DNA of 64,000 nucleotides from Arctopsyche grandis (GCF_051622035.1 NC_135359.1:27495501-27559500); one strand, 5' to 3'. Shown: positions 22,419 to 34,259, counted from the stretch's first letter. Made by a program: numbers and translations. The notes: generated from the letters alone by a model not told the origin.

Positions 22419-22797
22419 TATATAGGTACATATTTATTTATTTTATTATTATAATTAATATACAAACAATTAATAAAGAATAACAATAGCAATAACAAAT
22501 CAATGACCAATGTGACAGGTTACCCCAATGCGTCACACCAGTCTTACAATATAACAAGAACAGTAACAAATTAGCAATCATTCATCTAATTCGAATAAAC
22601 TCATGTTGATCTCATGAATATTTTATTTTATTTTCTATTTTGTTACTATGATAAATACATTAACTACAGACAAAGCCTTAGACTCATTAAATAAATAATA
22701 TTATCAATTTAATAAAACTCCTTAGTTTTTCTTGGCACCGTTTGATGCCGATTTTCTTGGAAAGTGCCACTTGTCAATACCAATGCCAATTGGCATT

Positions 22798-24320
22798 ATT
22801 TATTTATTTAATAGTTTTGGACCATTGTGGCATTACAGGAAGAACCTAATGCGCCACAATGGCCTACATTTGAAAAAGATATAAAAACAAGTAAACTGTA
22901 AATAAAGGAAAAAAGCAAAAGCAGAAAACATGGTAAAATAAAATAATAAAAAAAGTAACAAAAGGAAAATAATACATCATTCAGAGAGAAAAAAAATAAC
23001 AAGTGTAAAAATTAAAAATAAAATCCATAAATCCCATTCTTTGTTTACACTGAACAAAATTAAAATAGTATATAAAAATATACAAAGGAGAAAGAAAAAG
23101 TAAAATAAAATAAAACAAAATATAAATAAAAATAAAATCACAGCGAGGCCCAAATGGAAGAGAGTAGATTAAGATTCCACTCATTCATCACATTCAAATT
23201 AAGAAAGTAATGATGAGCGCAGGTTACCAGATAAATATTTTAAAATAATATCCGATAATCTACGCTCCCCAAGGTGGAAAATATCACATTCAGGGACAGC
23301 AGCAACGATTTCATTGAGAAGTCGAATAGCTCTTGGAATAGGAGCCATTCGAAAAAGAACTGTGCGAGCAGCAGGTACAACCATCAAATGATGATGTCTA
23401 CCACGCACATAATTATTAGGGACATAAAGTCCCAACTGTTCCAGCAACAACGGGCATGACGTATTACCACGCAATAGCTGGAGAACGAAACGAATTAACG
23501 AGAAGTTTTTCCGAAGTTCAAGGGAATTATACCCAAGCATGCCCAAAAGGAAAGGAGTAGGATAGAGATATGGGTAGTACCCATACTCTTTCTTATAAAG
23601 AAAACGAAGAAATGCTTTTTGCACTTTTTCTTTTACTTTTTCCACGAAAGGAAACGTCAGCGATTGTCTTGATGTGGTTGTGAAAGGTGAATTGAGGATC
23701 AAAAGTGATACCCAAGTCGACCATTGATTCCACGCGCTTCAACAATACGGATCCAATGGAATATCCGTGACAATAGAGCGAATTCGCACGTCCATAACTC
23801 ATAATGGCACATTTACTAGTATTCAGTTCAAGCCCTAAACTGGAACTGAACTCTAAAACAGCGTTAATATCAGCTTGAAGGAGAGAGGCTTGCCTCTCAT
23901 TCTTTACAGCAAAGAATAGTTTAACGTCGTCTGCAAACAAGAGACTTGAAGCATTGCGTAGTACTTTAGGGAGGTTATTAATGACTATTGTAAATAGTAA
24001 AGGGCCTAAGGTGGACCCCTGAGTTACACCAGATCGCGTAAAAAATGAAGGAGATTCATAAATACCATATCTAACAAATTGCTTCCTATCACTAAGATAA
24101 GAAGCAAAGAGTTTAAGAAGACGCGGAGAAAAGCCCACTTCAGCTAATCTGATCATAAGAGCGTCATTATTGACAAGATCAAATGCTTTTCGAAAGTCAA
24201 AGTAGGCTACATCAACTTGTTGTCCACGGTCAACTTTAGACATGGTATAATATATATTTATATATAAGTCCTTGGTCAGGTTATTATTGATAACTCGCAA
24301 ACATTGAAGTATAATGTATA
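22798..24320 (-). mobile_element. 5'-truncated Jockey-type LINE with reverse transcriptase
   Basis: Minus-strand ORF at 24339-23593 carries reverse transcriptase motifs: AYFDFRKAFDLVNN (motif A), SGVTQGSTLGPLLF (motif B region) and LLFADDVKLF (catalytic FADD). A second ORF, 23702-23199, in another frame continues the C-terminal domain (LRFLYKKEYGYYPYLY), so one frameshift separates them. A long noncoding 3' tail ends in (AAAT)n near 22798-22812. The 5' end, including the endonuclease, is missing. Confidence 0.85.
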
Positions 24321-25005
24321 GAATAGTCATTCCTAACAAAAGTATCGCTTAAAAGCGAGCCATCGAAGAGAGAGACGGAAAGTCAGAAGAGAGACAAAAG
24401 AGTGAGGAAAAAAAATTCGTGGAAGTGATCGTCCCTTATCGTCCCTTGACGTTCAACACTTCTAGGTTTCATGATAAATAATTAGCTAAGTCTTCCGATA
24501 TTAGTCTTTTAGAATTTACATCCTTAATAATATTGTTCAAAGAAGAGTTTTTTTTTATCAATCTTTTATTACGTGACTGTAATGCTTTTATTTTTGATGT
24601 ATGTTTTTTGTTTAGTATTTTTAGTTTATACATTTCATTTTTTAAAACTACTTCTTAAAAGTTCAAAAATATTTGAAATTAAATTAATAAACATAGATAA
24701 AGTAATAATTAGTTTTAAAAAAGAATACAGTGTACGGCCCTGTTTTTCAATGAGTGAGGCTGGTCCGAACATCTATACGCACGTGCACATACAGATGTTC
24801 GGACTTTGTCGAACTACTACTACCACACAATTTCACTAGTAGAGCCTATTTCAAAGAGATCCTACTGCTACAGAGTTTAACAAACAACTGAGCAAAACAG
24901 CTGACATCTCCGTTTGCACGGAGTTTTTGTGGCAACATTTTTGGAACCTAAGAGCGCTTCTATCCATTCTACTTCAATGCTCGCAAATTTAACAAATTCT
25001 ACATA
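24320..25005. mobile_element. Diverged hAT-like MITE of the CATAGAAG family, interrupted
   Basis: The segment 24326-24420 (AACAAAAGTAT...AAAAGCGAGCCATCGAAG) and the segment 24880-24990 (GTTTTTGTGGCAACATTTTT) match the two halves of the MITE at 38544-38738 in reverse orientation. About 450 bp of unrelated AT-rich DNA lies between. Confidence 0.45.
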
Positions 25006-25279
25006 TACTAGTAGAATTACATAGGATATTTTACAAGAAACAATGTTTATTCTGTTTTGTATAATTTCCATTATTAGTTTTGAATAGATATCACATTTGT
25101 ATGGCTTTTCCCTACTTTGAATGTATCTTAAGGGTAGATTTAGCAGCCAACACCTATTTATTTAAGGGTCAGGATAGGTTAGGTTAAGTTAAGTAGGCTC
25201 TATTCATTTAAGATTAGTTTGTTAGAGTCGGTATTATTCAGTCTCAGTGTCACACGCGAGAACTGAGACCGCATATTAA

Positions 25280-25540
25280 CCTTTCCACCGCGTACGACTA
25301 CTATACATGTCCTAGCGAACATGCCCTCAGCGCGTGAGACACGCATAGATGTCTTGGAAGTTCCAACCTGTATAAGAGCCGTCTATTGTGTTAAAATTTT
25401 ATAACTTGGTTGAAAATATTACTAAATGTATACTTTAATAAATTCAATAGATGGCAGTAGTCAAAAAAAATTCAATTCAAAATTCAAAAAGCAGCCGCGT
25501 ACAGGGCATGTTCGCTAAAATTGGTGACGCGGGAAAACGG
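25280..25540. mobile_element. piggyBac-like MITE, third TTAA family
   Basis: TTAA-CCTTTCCACCGCGTA on the left and TGACGCGGGAAAACGG-TTAA on the right form imperfect inverted repeats flanked by TTAA (25276-25279, 25541-25544). Inner inverted blocks include CATGTCCTAGCGAACATGCC against GGGCATGTTCGCTAAAA. Confidence 0.55.
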
Positions 25541-26019
25541 TTAAAGTACAAACGTGAAGGTAGATCGCATTCTAAAGTAGATATGTGAAGGTAGAGACCG
25601 CATACTAAAGTAGCACCGCTTTTGGTATATATGTAAAATATAATCACCAAAATATATGTATATATTTCTTGAATAATGAAAAAAAACCAGTAAATAATAT
25701 TATGTAAAATTTAAAATAGATAGTTTATACTAATATTTAGGCGAAAAAATGCACACGATCGATTTGGGCAAAAAACACAACACGCTAGGCGTGTCGCGCG
25801 CGTACTACTGAACTGTTGAGAACACGCCAGGCGTGTTCTCAGCATCAAATGTGTTAAGGACCGTCATACAAAAAATATGTCGAATTAGCATTTTTCAATT
25901 TGAACAATTTGGTGTCACCCGGTACAGACAGCACTCGGGTCTAGCGACGCTACTGAATGTTACATTTATTTAAATTATGAGATTGTATGTGTCTACCAAG
26001 ATATTTTTTAAAGATGATT

Positions 26020-27606
26020 TTAAACGAATATCGCATTGAGTTTATTTCCAGTGTGGCTTTTCATGTGTGCGGAAAATACATATTTCTGAACGAATGACTT
26101 TAAACAAATGTCACACTTGTACAGCTTTTCCCGAGCATGAGATCTTAAATGTCTCAAAAGATCACTATTCTGAACAAATGATTTCCAACAGCTATTACAT
26201 TGGTATTGTTTGTTCTCTTTGTGAGTTTTTATATGTCTCGTAAGGGTGGATTTTCGAGAAAATAATTTTGTACAAATGTTGCATTCGTGTGTTTTTAATA
26301 CATTATGAGATTTTATGTGTGAGGCGATATATCTTTTAGCGAATGTTTTTAAGCAAATTTTGCATCCGACCTTTTTTTTCTCAGAATGGGACCTCATATG
26401 AGAGGAAAATGCAGATTTATGAATGAACGATTTTAAACAAACACTACATTCGAACAGCTTATCCTCAGGGTGAGATTTCAAATGTCTCTTAAGGTTGAAT
26501 TTCTGAAAAAATGATTTGAAACAAATATTACATTTGTACTGCTTTTCCTCGATGTGAGATTTTAAATGTCTCGTAAGTGTAGATTTTTGAACGAATGATT
26601 TCATACAAATTTCGCATTTATATAACTTCTCCCCGGTGTGAGTACTTAAATGTCTCACAAGGTCACATTTTTGAACAAACGATTTTAAACAAGCATCACA
26701 TTTATACTGTTTTTCTTCGTTGTGTGATTTTAAATGTCTCGTAAGGATAGACTTTTGAACGAATGATTTTAAACAAATGTTACATTTATGTAGTTTTATC
26801 CCAGTGTGATATTTCATGTGTATTTTAAGTTTACTATTCTGAGGAAATGATTTTAAACAAATATCACAATTGTACGGATTATCACCAGTGTGAGATCTCA
26901 AATGTATTACCAGGGAATATTTGATATTAAACGATTTCATACAAAAGTTACATTTAAAGACTTTAAGTAGGTTTTCTTTCTCTCGTAATTTAGACACGTC
27001 TTGTAAATCTGTTTCTTGTCGCGGTTCAGAATATGCAAAACACATATTATATGTTGTGCTCGGTAATACAGGGTTTTCTCGTCGAATTTCAACATCATCT
27101 ATCTTCTCCGCCGTGTAATCATGCAAATTATTCTTTCTTCCGTGTATCTGTAAAATAAGATGTGTTCAATATGTTTGAATGTATGAAGTGTTGACAAACG
27201 GTGTAATGACAAATTACTTTACCAGTGATGAATTAACATCCAACTCATTATCCCATACTACATCCTCTAGTAAGACTTCTTCAGGCTTGATATCTAAACT
27301 CTCGTTTAATTCTAACTTCGACGTTTTGTCATTTTGAAGACAAACATTTCGAAAAGTAGTTAAGATCTTCAGATTATTTTCACACGAAAGACATATCATA
27401 TCTGGCATCCCGTCATATTGATTAACCTACAAATAAGACGGGCAGTAAAGAGGCTGCATTGATGAGATGGCAATCGGCTAAAAGTAAGTGTAACCAACCC
27501 GCAGCTGACAGCAGGTCCAAATACGCTGCACCAGTGGATGAGGATTGTCAAAGATGGAGACGAAACATTCGGCTGGAGACGAACGAAGACAGAGTCGACA
27601 TTCCAT
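26020..27606 (-). CDS. ZAD-C2H2 zinc finger protein, 11 fingers, three exons
   Basis: Exons on minus: 27606-27499, 27426-27223, 27147-26020. They join in frame to 1440 nt (479 aa). The N-terminal ZAD spans the first two exons: MECRLCLRS supplies Cys pair one and DMICLSCENN pair two. The ZAD is an insect dimerisation domain of C2H2 transcription factors. After an acidic linker, 11 C2H2 fingers run to the C-terminus, from FKCNFCMKSF to YKCDICLKSF. Finger 8 is one residue short between Cys and His. Several fingers are near-duplicates (KSFVQKS.LTRHLKSH), suggesting recent internal repeat expansion. The tail after the last finger is short (TGNKLNAIFV). An AATAAA on minus lies near 25970. It is not close to the 11-finger trio at 34-44 kb. 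DNA-binding target unknown. Confidence 0.9.
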
Positions 27607-27704
27607 CGCACAAGGTGTCAATATGTACAAAGTTGTGGTTCTAATTCTTAAGATTTGGTCCAAATTTCATACACTTTACAACCATATGTGCATATGACAA
27701 ACAG

Positions 27705-27979
27705 GGTTCGGTGATTACTAGTAAAATGTGAACCGGTCACAGGAAAACCGGTAGCTCTAGATCGGTCACACGTGATCACCCGTCACACTAAAACTGGTCA
27801 CGAGAAAACTGGTCACACCCGAAAATTGGTCACGAAAAAACTGGTCACACCCAAAAATTAAAATTTGGTCGAATTTTGACATTGGTCCAGTTTAAGTGTG
27901 ACGGGTGATCACGTGTGACCGATCTAGAGCGACCGGTTGTCCTGTGACCGGTTCACATTTGGCTAGTAATGACCGAACC
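27705..27979. mobile_element. MULE-like MITE upstream of the ZAD gene
   Basis: Ends GGTTCGGTGATTACTAG and CTAGTAATGACCGAACC with long sub-terminal inverted blocks (CACACGTGATCACCCGTCAC). 275 bp. It begins about 100 bp 5' of the ZAD start codon at 27606 and so lies in its promoter or 5' UTR region. Confidence 0.75.
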
Positions 27980-28129
27980 GACATTTCGATGTGCATTGAT
28001 GATTGGCAATTATTAAAATTGAGTTGGATCTTTCTGGCAAGTTTAAAAAGGCAAAAATCGAGACAAAAGTATGAAATGAGCATGCAGTCAGCCGCGTCGT
28101 TTGCAGCGATTTGTAGCGGAGCGCTCAAA

Positions 28130-28369
28130 TTTGAATCGCTACCAGGATTACTGCCGTCTCCTATTGCACGAAAATTCGCCACACAGGAAAATTACCGTAC
28201 AGAAAAATGCCCAAATCTCGCAAAAAAAAAAAAGCATTTGCTGAGCAATATTTAAGCAGATTTCTGTACGGCAATTTTCCTGTGTGACAGAAGGTCCACG
28301 TGAGTGATTTTCGTACGTAGCGACTGTTATCCTGGTAGTGATTCACATTTTTGTTATAACCCGTTTACC
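28130..28369. mobile_element. MULE-like MITE, second subfamily, left end lost
   Basis: Shares the GCACGAAAATTCG.CACACAGGAAAA block, its inverse and the terminal GTTTACC with the complete copy at 44955-45265. The left terminus is not recognisable. Confidence 0.55.
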
Positions 28370-28515
28370 AACAAGTACATAACTGTATGTAACTTCAACT
28401 CAAAGTCACTTGTTTATTATGCCCGCTCTTGACTCCGTGAAAAAAACTTTGTATGCAAAAGATTGTAGTATACATTGTCTCCACTTCTCTTGTCGCGACT
28501 CGGTCATTTTGAGGA

Positions 28516-29415
28516 GGAGGCATAACCAGCGGCATGGACTAGTGGTTAGCATATTATGCTTTCGAACAGAGTGGTCACGGGTTCGAGTTCCGCTGCTGGC
28601 CAGACCTTGGTTTGTGACTCCAAGTCGATCGTTTCTTATCAGAGTTTGCAAATTTTTCTGATTTTCATTGAAACGCTTCCTGTAAAATTGACATCTCCTT
28701 TCTTATCTCTCTTGCTAATCTCAAGTTTTTGAGCGTCTTTAGGTTCGTCAATTTGATTATAAAATTTTTCCATATAAGTCACTGAGGATGTTTGTATGAA
28801 TTCGAATTGTATAAAATGCTTGTGTATATTGATTGATTGTATTGTAGGAATATAGCACGACTTGTTCTATTACATCAAAACCTGTGATCTCATCATCGAT
28901 CCTGTACAAACATGCATAACTTAAGGGCAACGTCCCCTTCGACCATTCCAGAAGAAAGAGTTCATCGCTCGATCGTAAAACGAAAGACGTCCTGGCGCTG
29001 ACCCCATAGCTATAAACCACACGTGTACCGAACACACGTGCCTCGAAAACAGGTCAAGACGTGTCCCTAAAACACGTGTCCTGGAAAGAAGACAAAGCAT
29101 CTGCGCACGGCACGCTTCAAGCCAGAACGTATATAAAGCGACGCACCAGCTCCCAACACCAGAGTGAACCTCTGGAGTTCAACCAGCTCACTTCTCCGAA
29201 GCACAACCTCTTCGTACATACAATAACCATTGTAACAATTGAACAAAAATAAACGATCCTCTTACAAACTACACAACATGTATTTCGTTAGGCCGGGATA
29301 CGGTCAACATACCTTCCCTGCCTTAAAGTATTTTATCTGTATAAGTGCACTCGTCGCTTTGAAGCGGTCTGTAAAGGCGAGTTCATGTTCTATGAAATAA
29401 AATAAAATAAAATAA
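28516..29415 (+). mobile_element. tRNA-derived SINE split by a solo LTR
   Basis: The tRNA-like head has an A box (TGGACTAGTGGTTAG) and B box (GGGTTCGAGTTCC). The body GTGACTCCAAGTCGATCGTT matches the other SINEs. It resumes after the LTR and ends in an (AATAA)n-type tail at about 29395-29415. Confidence 0.6.
28843..29327 (+). mobile_element. Solo LTR, family B
   Basis: Starts TGTAGGAATATAGC, flanked by GTAT on both sides (28839-28842, 29328-29331). It contains GTATATAAAG near 29130, AATAAA near 29248 and the GGGATACGGTCAACA block. Reverse relative of 6120-6577. No internal region. Confidence 0.72.
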
Positions 29416-29449
29416 GAATGATCAATAATTGTAAATACATAGTGTAGTG

Positions 29450-29760
29450 TGGGCGTGTAGAGGGGTTTCCGATATCGTAGTGAAAGACGCAGTAGTTGTG
29501 ATAGAGGTCTTTATTGTTCTTGATCCGTCAGCCCGCTAGCTCAGAATGAAGTATGGACCAAAACCGTCTAATATTTATACTCATCAGGTACTCTCCGCAC
29601 AGAGAGACCATTAGTTGATGGGTCGAGAGATCTTATTGACTGTTGTATGCGGCTCGTATAATACGCTGAGGCCTTTTTGGCATGAACGCGAGATGAGATG
29701 ATCAGCTCTAGTTACCAAGTGGTTGACGAGCGCTACTCTTCTAATATCTACGTTACTATA
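29450..29760 (-). mobile_element. Solo LTR, family A, reverse copy
   Basis: Reverse orientation match to 31704-31992 and 982-1607 along its whole length. It carries one copy of the TTGATCCGT site that is duplicated around the LINE at 1070. Ends are approximate. Confidence 0.6.
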
Positions 29761-30036
29761 TCTTATGTTCCCTTTTCACAATTGCCCAAAACCACGGTAT
29801 TAGTGAGGGCCTAATGTGAAGAAAGGGTGTTACATACGAAGTAGATTTTTCCGAGGGAAAAAAATATGCACATTTTTCTAGTGTGGATTGCGACAATTTT
29901 TAATATGCCTTCATAAGATAAAAGCAGTGTGCATATCACAAACAAATATATAGGTATTGAGATTACTGGTTTCGATTTTCACCCAAATGCTAATGAACTA
30001 TGTAAGTTTAAGAACAATTGAATGCATATTTTCCTT

Positions 30037-30313
30037 GGTTCGGTGATTACTAGTCAAATGTGAACCGGTCACAGGACAACCGGTCGCTCTAGATCGGTCA
30101 CACGTGATCACCCGTCACACCCGAAAATTGGTCACGAAAAAACTAGTCACACCCAAAAATTCGACCAATTTTAAATTTTTGGGTGTGACCAGTTTTTTCG
30201 TGACCAATTTGCGGGTGCGACCAGTTTTAGTGTGACGGGTGATCATGTGTGACCGACCTAGAGCGACCGGTTGTCCTGTGACTGGTTCACATATGACTAG
30301 TAGTCCGTTTACC
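30037..30313. mobile_element. MULE-like MITE with perfect 9-bp target duplication
   Basis: Left end GGTTCGGTGATTACTAG, right end CTAGTAGTCCGTTTACC, flanked by ATTTTCCTT at 30028-30036 and 30314-30322. The 9-bp duplication is the best superfamily evidence (Mutator-like elements make 8-11 bp, usually 9). No transposase. It lies 300 bp beyond the ATG10 stop. Confidence 0.82.
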
Positions 30314-30617
30314 ATTTTCCTTGTATGTAACTGCTTCTTTATGTAATATTCTTATACAAATGCAAATGAATAATAAAATAACGATATATTACATATATTA
30401 TCAGGGCTATGATCAGAGTCCGATGCTGTAGCGCAGTTTAGTAGAATAAGGAGATTTGTCTGATGGAAGAGTACAAAAAATTTTGATTGCTCCACCATCC
30501 CAGATTAAAAAAAATATGTTTTCAATAAATTAATTTTTATTTATAAAAGCAGATTTTTGTTGCAGCACATATTTTGCTGCCGGAACATTGTATATAATAA
30601 ATGTTGTGTTTCTTCAC

Positions 30618-31281
30618 TTATAATTTTCCATATGAATAATTCAATGAAAGGTTCACCATCGGTCCCACACTTGTAATAAATTTGACTAGAATATTAATAT
30701 CTTGATTAGAACCATTTAAAAATTCTTGAGTTTTGCAAGGGTGAATTGCAAAAAATGGTTGATGTAAAATTGGATGTTCTTGTTGAGTTAATGTGGTATA
30801 CATTTCATTGGACACTTGTGACCTATAAAATTAATACGATTGAAATACACAATCCATTGACAATTGTATTTATCTATATATTATGTAGCAAGAATATAAT
30901 GATATACAACATAAATATGTTTCCAACATCCAAAAGTTTAAAGATATAAACAATATAAAAAAATATATATGTATGTATGTACTTGTAATGAGGATGGCAA
31001 AATTCCCATACGTCGGCAAGTGGCAATAGAGTGCCATTTTCATTCCATACATTGAAATATATGATAGGAACAGCGTAACATAAACTGTAACACACGTGAT
31101 GTTCCCACCTAAGGGGTTTGAGAGTTTTCGGAGATCGTTGCACACATTTATGATGTAAATAAGCTTCACCCGGACACGTGCGATCGCCAACTATTTTCCA
31201 ATTGTCTCCGAGTGTAATGGCTTCCCGTTCAATTTGCTCTGCATATTTTATAAACTGCTCCCAAGACAATTCAGATTCCAT
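30618..31281 (-). CDS. ATG10: ATG10, E2-like autophagy enzyme, two exons
   Basis: Exons 31281-30983 and 30822-30618 on minus join in frame to 167 aa. ATG10 is the E2-like enzyme that conjugates ATG12 to ATG5 in autophagosome formation. Motifs match the family: WEHHVCYSLCYAVPIIYFNV (about residues 57-76), then TLTQQEHPILHQPFFAIHPC with catalytic Cys129 in HPCKT, then ITSVGPMVNLSLNY. It is shorter than the human protein (220 aa), mainly at the N-terminus, as in other insects. A solo LTR lies 420 bp upstream of the start. Confidence 0.93.
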
Positions 31282-31703
31282 TTATTGGTGAAAAATATTT
31301 AAAAATGCTTCACTTTTAAAACAGTAAATTGCAATAATGCATGTAATTCCCAAATTAAATAAAAAATATCACATAATAGTAACTATTACTATAATAGGTC
31401 TGCAATTCCTTACGTCAAAACAAATTGTTAACCTAAAACCCAAAAATGACATCTGTCAAACATTAATACTACCAACATTCAATATATCCACTTATGAAAC
31501 CTGTAAGATCTAAATACTTAATCTTTTCAATTTTACAATTTCCTTTCGATTTTTATTAAAAATATAAAGAACATACCTAACTAGCAATTGCAGTCATCGA
31601 TCATTTGGATTTGTCAAATTTAACTTGATGGGTGTCGTATTAGTACCCCATTTTTCTCCCATAGTAAATCTTCCAATAAATCTTTTGTCGATATTTAAAT
31701 TAT
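31282..31703. other. ATG10 upstream region, no other feature seen
   Basis: AT-rich 420 bp between the ATG10 start and a solo LTR. It presumably holds the ATG10 promoter; no clear element is recognised. Confidence 0.4.
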
Positions 31704-31992
31704 TGTAACGTAGAGATTAGGTGGGTGGCGCTCGTGAACCAATGGTTTACTAGCGCAGACCTAATCTCTCGTTCCCGCCAAAATGGCCTCTACGTATGAA
31801 TGAGCCGTATGCAACGGCCAATGGGATCGTCTGATTCATCGACCAATAGTTGTTGAGCCCAAATGTGTATAAATATGCGGCGCTCTCGGCCTTGAAACGT
31901 TTCCGACGAGAGCAGACGAATAAACGTATTCTACAACCCCCCTGCGTCTTTCTCCCCAATTCTGGAAGCCCCCTCTTCACGTCCACGCAACA
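31704..31992 (+). mobile_element. Solo LTR, family A, 289 bp
   Basis: TGTAACGTAGAGATTAG to CACGTCCACGCAACA, flanked by TTAT on both sides (31700-31703, 31993-31996). Internal parts visible: TATAAATA near 31867, AATAAA near 31918 and a CTGCGTCTTTCTCC block after it. Gypsy-like by the 4-bp duplication. It looks young, being close to the 47549 copy. Confidence 0.82.
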
Positions 31993-32585
31993 TTATTATA
32001 CAATTATAATATTGGAATTTCGTCTATTTGAAGATTTCGTCTATGGAAGAAAACTACTAGTAATTCGAGATTTTAGTGACTTGCGCGAGATCACTTTTTG
32101 CCGAATAATCCGTTTACCGAAAAACTCAACTAAAGCTTAGTATAAGTTAAGTCTGTTGAGTAGGTATGTTGACTGACTTGACGAATAAAGAAAAGACGTC
32201 TTTATCTTGAAATTCGATTTCAATCGGTCGAAATTTTCATTTATAAGTCGCAATGGCAAAAATGACAACACACATTTCAATCGGTAAACGGACTACTAGT
32301 CATATGTGAACCAGTCACAGGACAACCGATCACGGTTTGTATATTTTTAGTCAAATGTAGTACATTTAATGAGGTGCTCTATGTATTATCCAATAAATGG
32401 AACACTTAACAACATTTAAATTATATATTTAACACTTAACATACAGCCTACTACTTTAATTATCCATTTTAACAATGAAATTAAAACATTGCGTCACTTT
32501 CACTCAGCTAAATGTAACCCAAACAAATTACATACACGAGTTCAAATGCAGTTCATTTGAAAAATTCATTTATTTTTATTTTATT

Positions 32586-33020
32586 TTTTATTTTTTATTT
32601 TACATATATACCAGGAAGGCCTTACAGGAAAATCCCAATGCGCCTTCCTGGCCAATTACAAATACAAATGCAGCATTTTTTTATTATAAGTCGTTGAATT
32701 GCGAGACACTGAAAAAACTCGCAAATTAACGAGACATCTATGAATTGTACATAAATTTTTATTGTACATCCATCAAAATTCAAATAGTGGTGACATAGTA
32801 GGTAGGAAGGATTTTTAGCCAATTTTTTTTTCCGGGAACCGTTTCAACAATGAAATCAGAGAAAATTGGCAAACTCTGATAGGAAACGATCAACCTGGAG
32901 TCACAAATCCAGGTCTGACCAACAGCATACTCTGAAAAATTCATTTTCATTCAGGGATAGAACCCGGCACCTTCTTGACGGTAAGCAGAAGCTTAACGTC
33001 CGAGCTATGCTGCTGGCTAA
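32586..33020 (-). mobile_element. tRNA-derived SINE inserted in the captured 3' UTR
   Basis: Starts (on plus) with ACATATATACCAGGAAGGCC and ends with the reversed tRNA-like head: GGATAGAACCCGGCACC (B box) and CGAGCTATGCTGCTGGC. It interrupts the captured segment between donor-equivalent positions in the 3' UTR and is absent from the donor and from the second captured piece. Confidence 0.75.
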
Positions 33021-33098
33021 TTTAAATTTTTCAAAAATAAGTCTCATGAACTTACATGATACATAATCGTATTACACATCTCTTTATAGTTTTCTAAT

Positions 33099-33632
33099 TT
33101 ATTCATTCAACTTAATTAACTTGTCGGGTTGATATATTATCTGTTTTTCATTCAGATGATTCAACTTTATGTGTTTGGTCAGGAAGCATTCTCTCAAAAA
33201 TCCCTTGGAGCAATACTTGCAAACGTGCGGCGTGTGCCCCGTATGCTTCATAATATGACATTTGAGGATCCACTGAGCTGAAAACGACCTATTACATCCT
33301 TCTATATTACATTTATATTCTTTCCGATCCAACGTGTGTTGACGGCTGTGAATAATCAGACCGCGCTTAAAAGAGAACCTTTTGCCGCACGAGCTGCATT
33401 GATACGGCTTCTCGCCCGTGTGCTTCACCATGTGATCTTCCAGATTCGAGAAAATCTTCTGGCAAATGTCGCACTGTCCGGACTTCTCGGAATGCATCAG
33501 CCGCGAGTGAGCGTCCAGAGCGCCCTTGACCAAGAACAACATCCCGCACTGCTCACAAATGTGCTCCTTTTCGTGAGTGTGAATTTTGTCGTGCTCCTTC
33601 AGACCGTTCTTGGATTCATTTGAAAAATTCAT
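33099..33632 (-). pseudogene. Captured ZAD-gene 3' end with intact 177-codon zinc finger ORF
   Basis: The ORF reads MNFSNE, then SKNGLKEHDKIHTHEKEH and onward, almost identical to residues from finger 6 to the stop of the gene at 34372-35886. It contains the second half of finger 6 and complete fingers 7-11. The first six codons come from the second captured piece (3' UTR sequence), so the ATG was made at the junction. Substitutions include WILE to WILK and changes near the C-terminus (EKQIIYQPDK against EEQIIYPPEK). It has no ZAD and no known promoter, so it is treated as a gene fragment. If expressed, it would be a DNA-binding module without its dimerisation domain. Confidence 0.8.
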
Positions 33633-34259
33633 TTAAATTTTTCAAAAATAAGTCTCATGAACTTACATGACACATAATTGTATTACACATCTCTATATAG
33701 TTTTCTAATTTATTCATTCAACTTAATTAACTTCTCGGGTTGATATATTATCTGTTCTTCATTCAGATGATTCAACTTTATGTGCTTGGTCAGGAAGCAT
33801 TCTCTCAAACATCCCTTGGAGCAATACTTGCAAACGTGCGGCGTGTGCCCCTAGAAAACTGGTTGACCGATTTTAGGGTGTGACCAATTTTCTCGTGACC
33901 AGTTTTAGTGTGACGGGTGATCACGTGTGACCGATCTAGAGCGACCGGTTGACCTGTCACCGGTTCACATATGACTAGTAGTCCGTTTACCATTTAAATC
34001 AATCACCTCCCTTCAGAAAAGAAAAACTCTCAAAAAAACCAAGTTATTTGATTACCGGTAAGGCCTTTAGCTAAGCTATTTTGACTTTCTATTTTTCATG
34101 ATAGATACAAATAGATGTGTCGCTATTTGCATTGATATGGATTCCAATGTGTTTGATTTATTTATTAGTCACATATGCCGAAAACAGTCCCAACGCAGCG
34201 TCCACGTTTGACAGTTGTAGATCGACTCTCGCCGAAGACGTCTCTGTTGAGAGGCCAAA

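Larger units (their letters stand above)
32283..33991 (-). mobile_element. Pack-MULE-like element carrying two captured pieces of the neighbouring ZAD gene
   Basis: Left end GGTAAACGGACTACTAGTC and right end GACTAGTAGTCCGTTTACC are the termini of the local MULE-like family. Flanks ATTTCAATC (32274-32282) and ATTTAAATC (33992-34000) form a 9-bp duplication with one mismatch. Between the ends, 32330-33614 is the reverse complement of host DNA 35371-36170 (end of the ZAD gene plus 3' UTR), now interrupted by a SINE. Then 33615-33851 is the reverse complement of 35745 to about 35981. The copy still carries about 30 bp near 32355 that the donor lacks. Identity to the donor is high, so capture was recent. 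No transposase is present, so it is non-autonomous. Confidence 0.85.

Noticed and set aside
25165-25195. GGTTAGGTTAAG tract as insect telomere repeat
   Set aside because: Only two to three imperfect units within normal intergenic DNA; the same holds for the CCTAACCTAACC tract near 63800.
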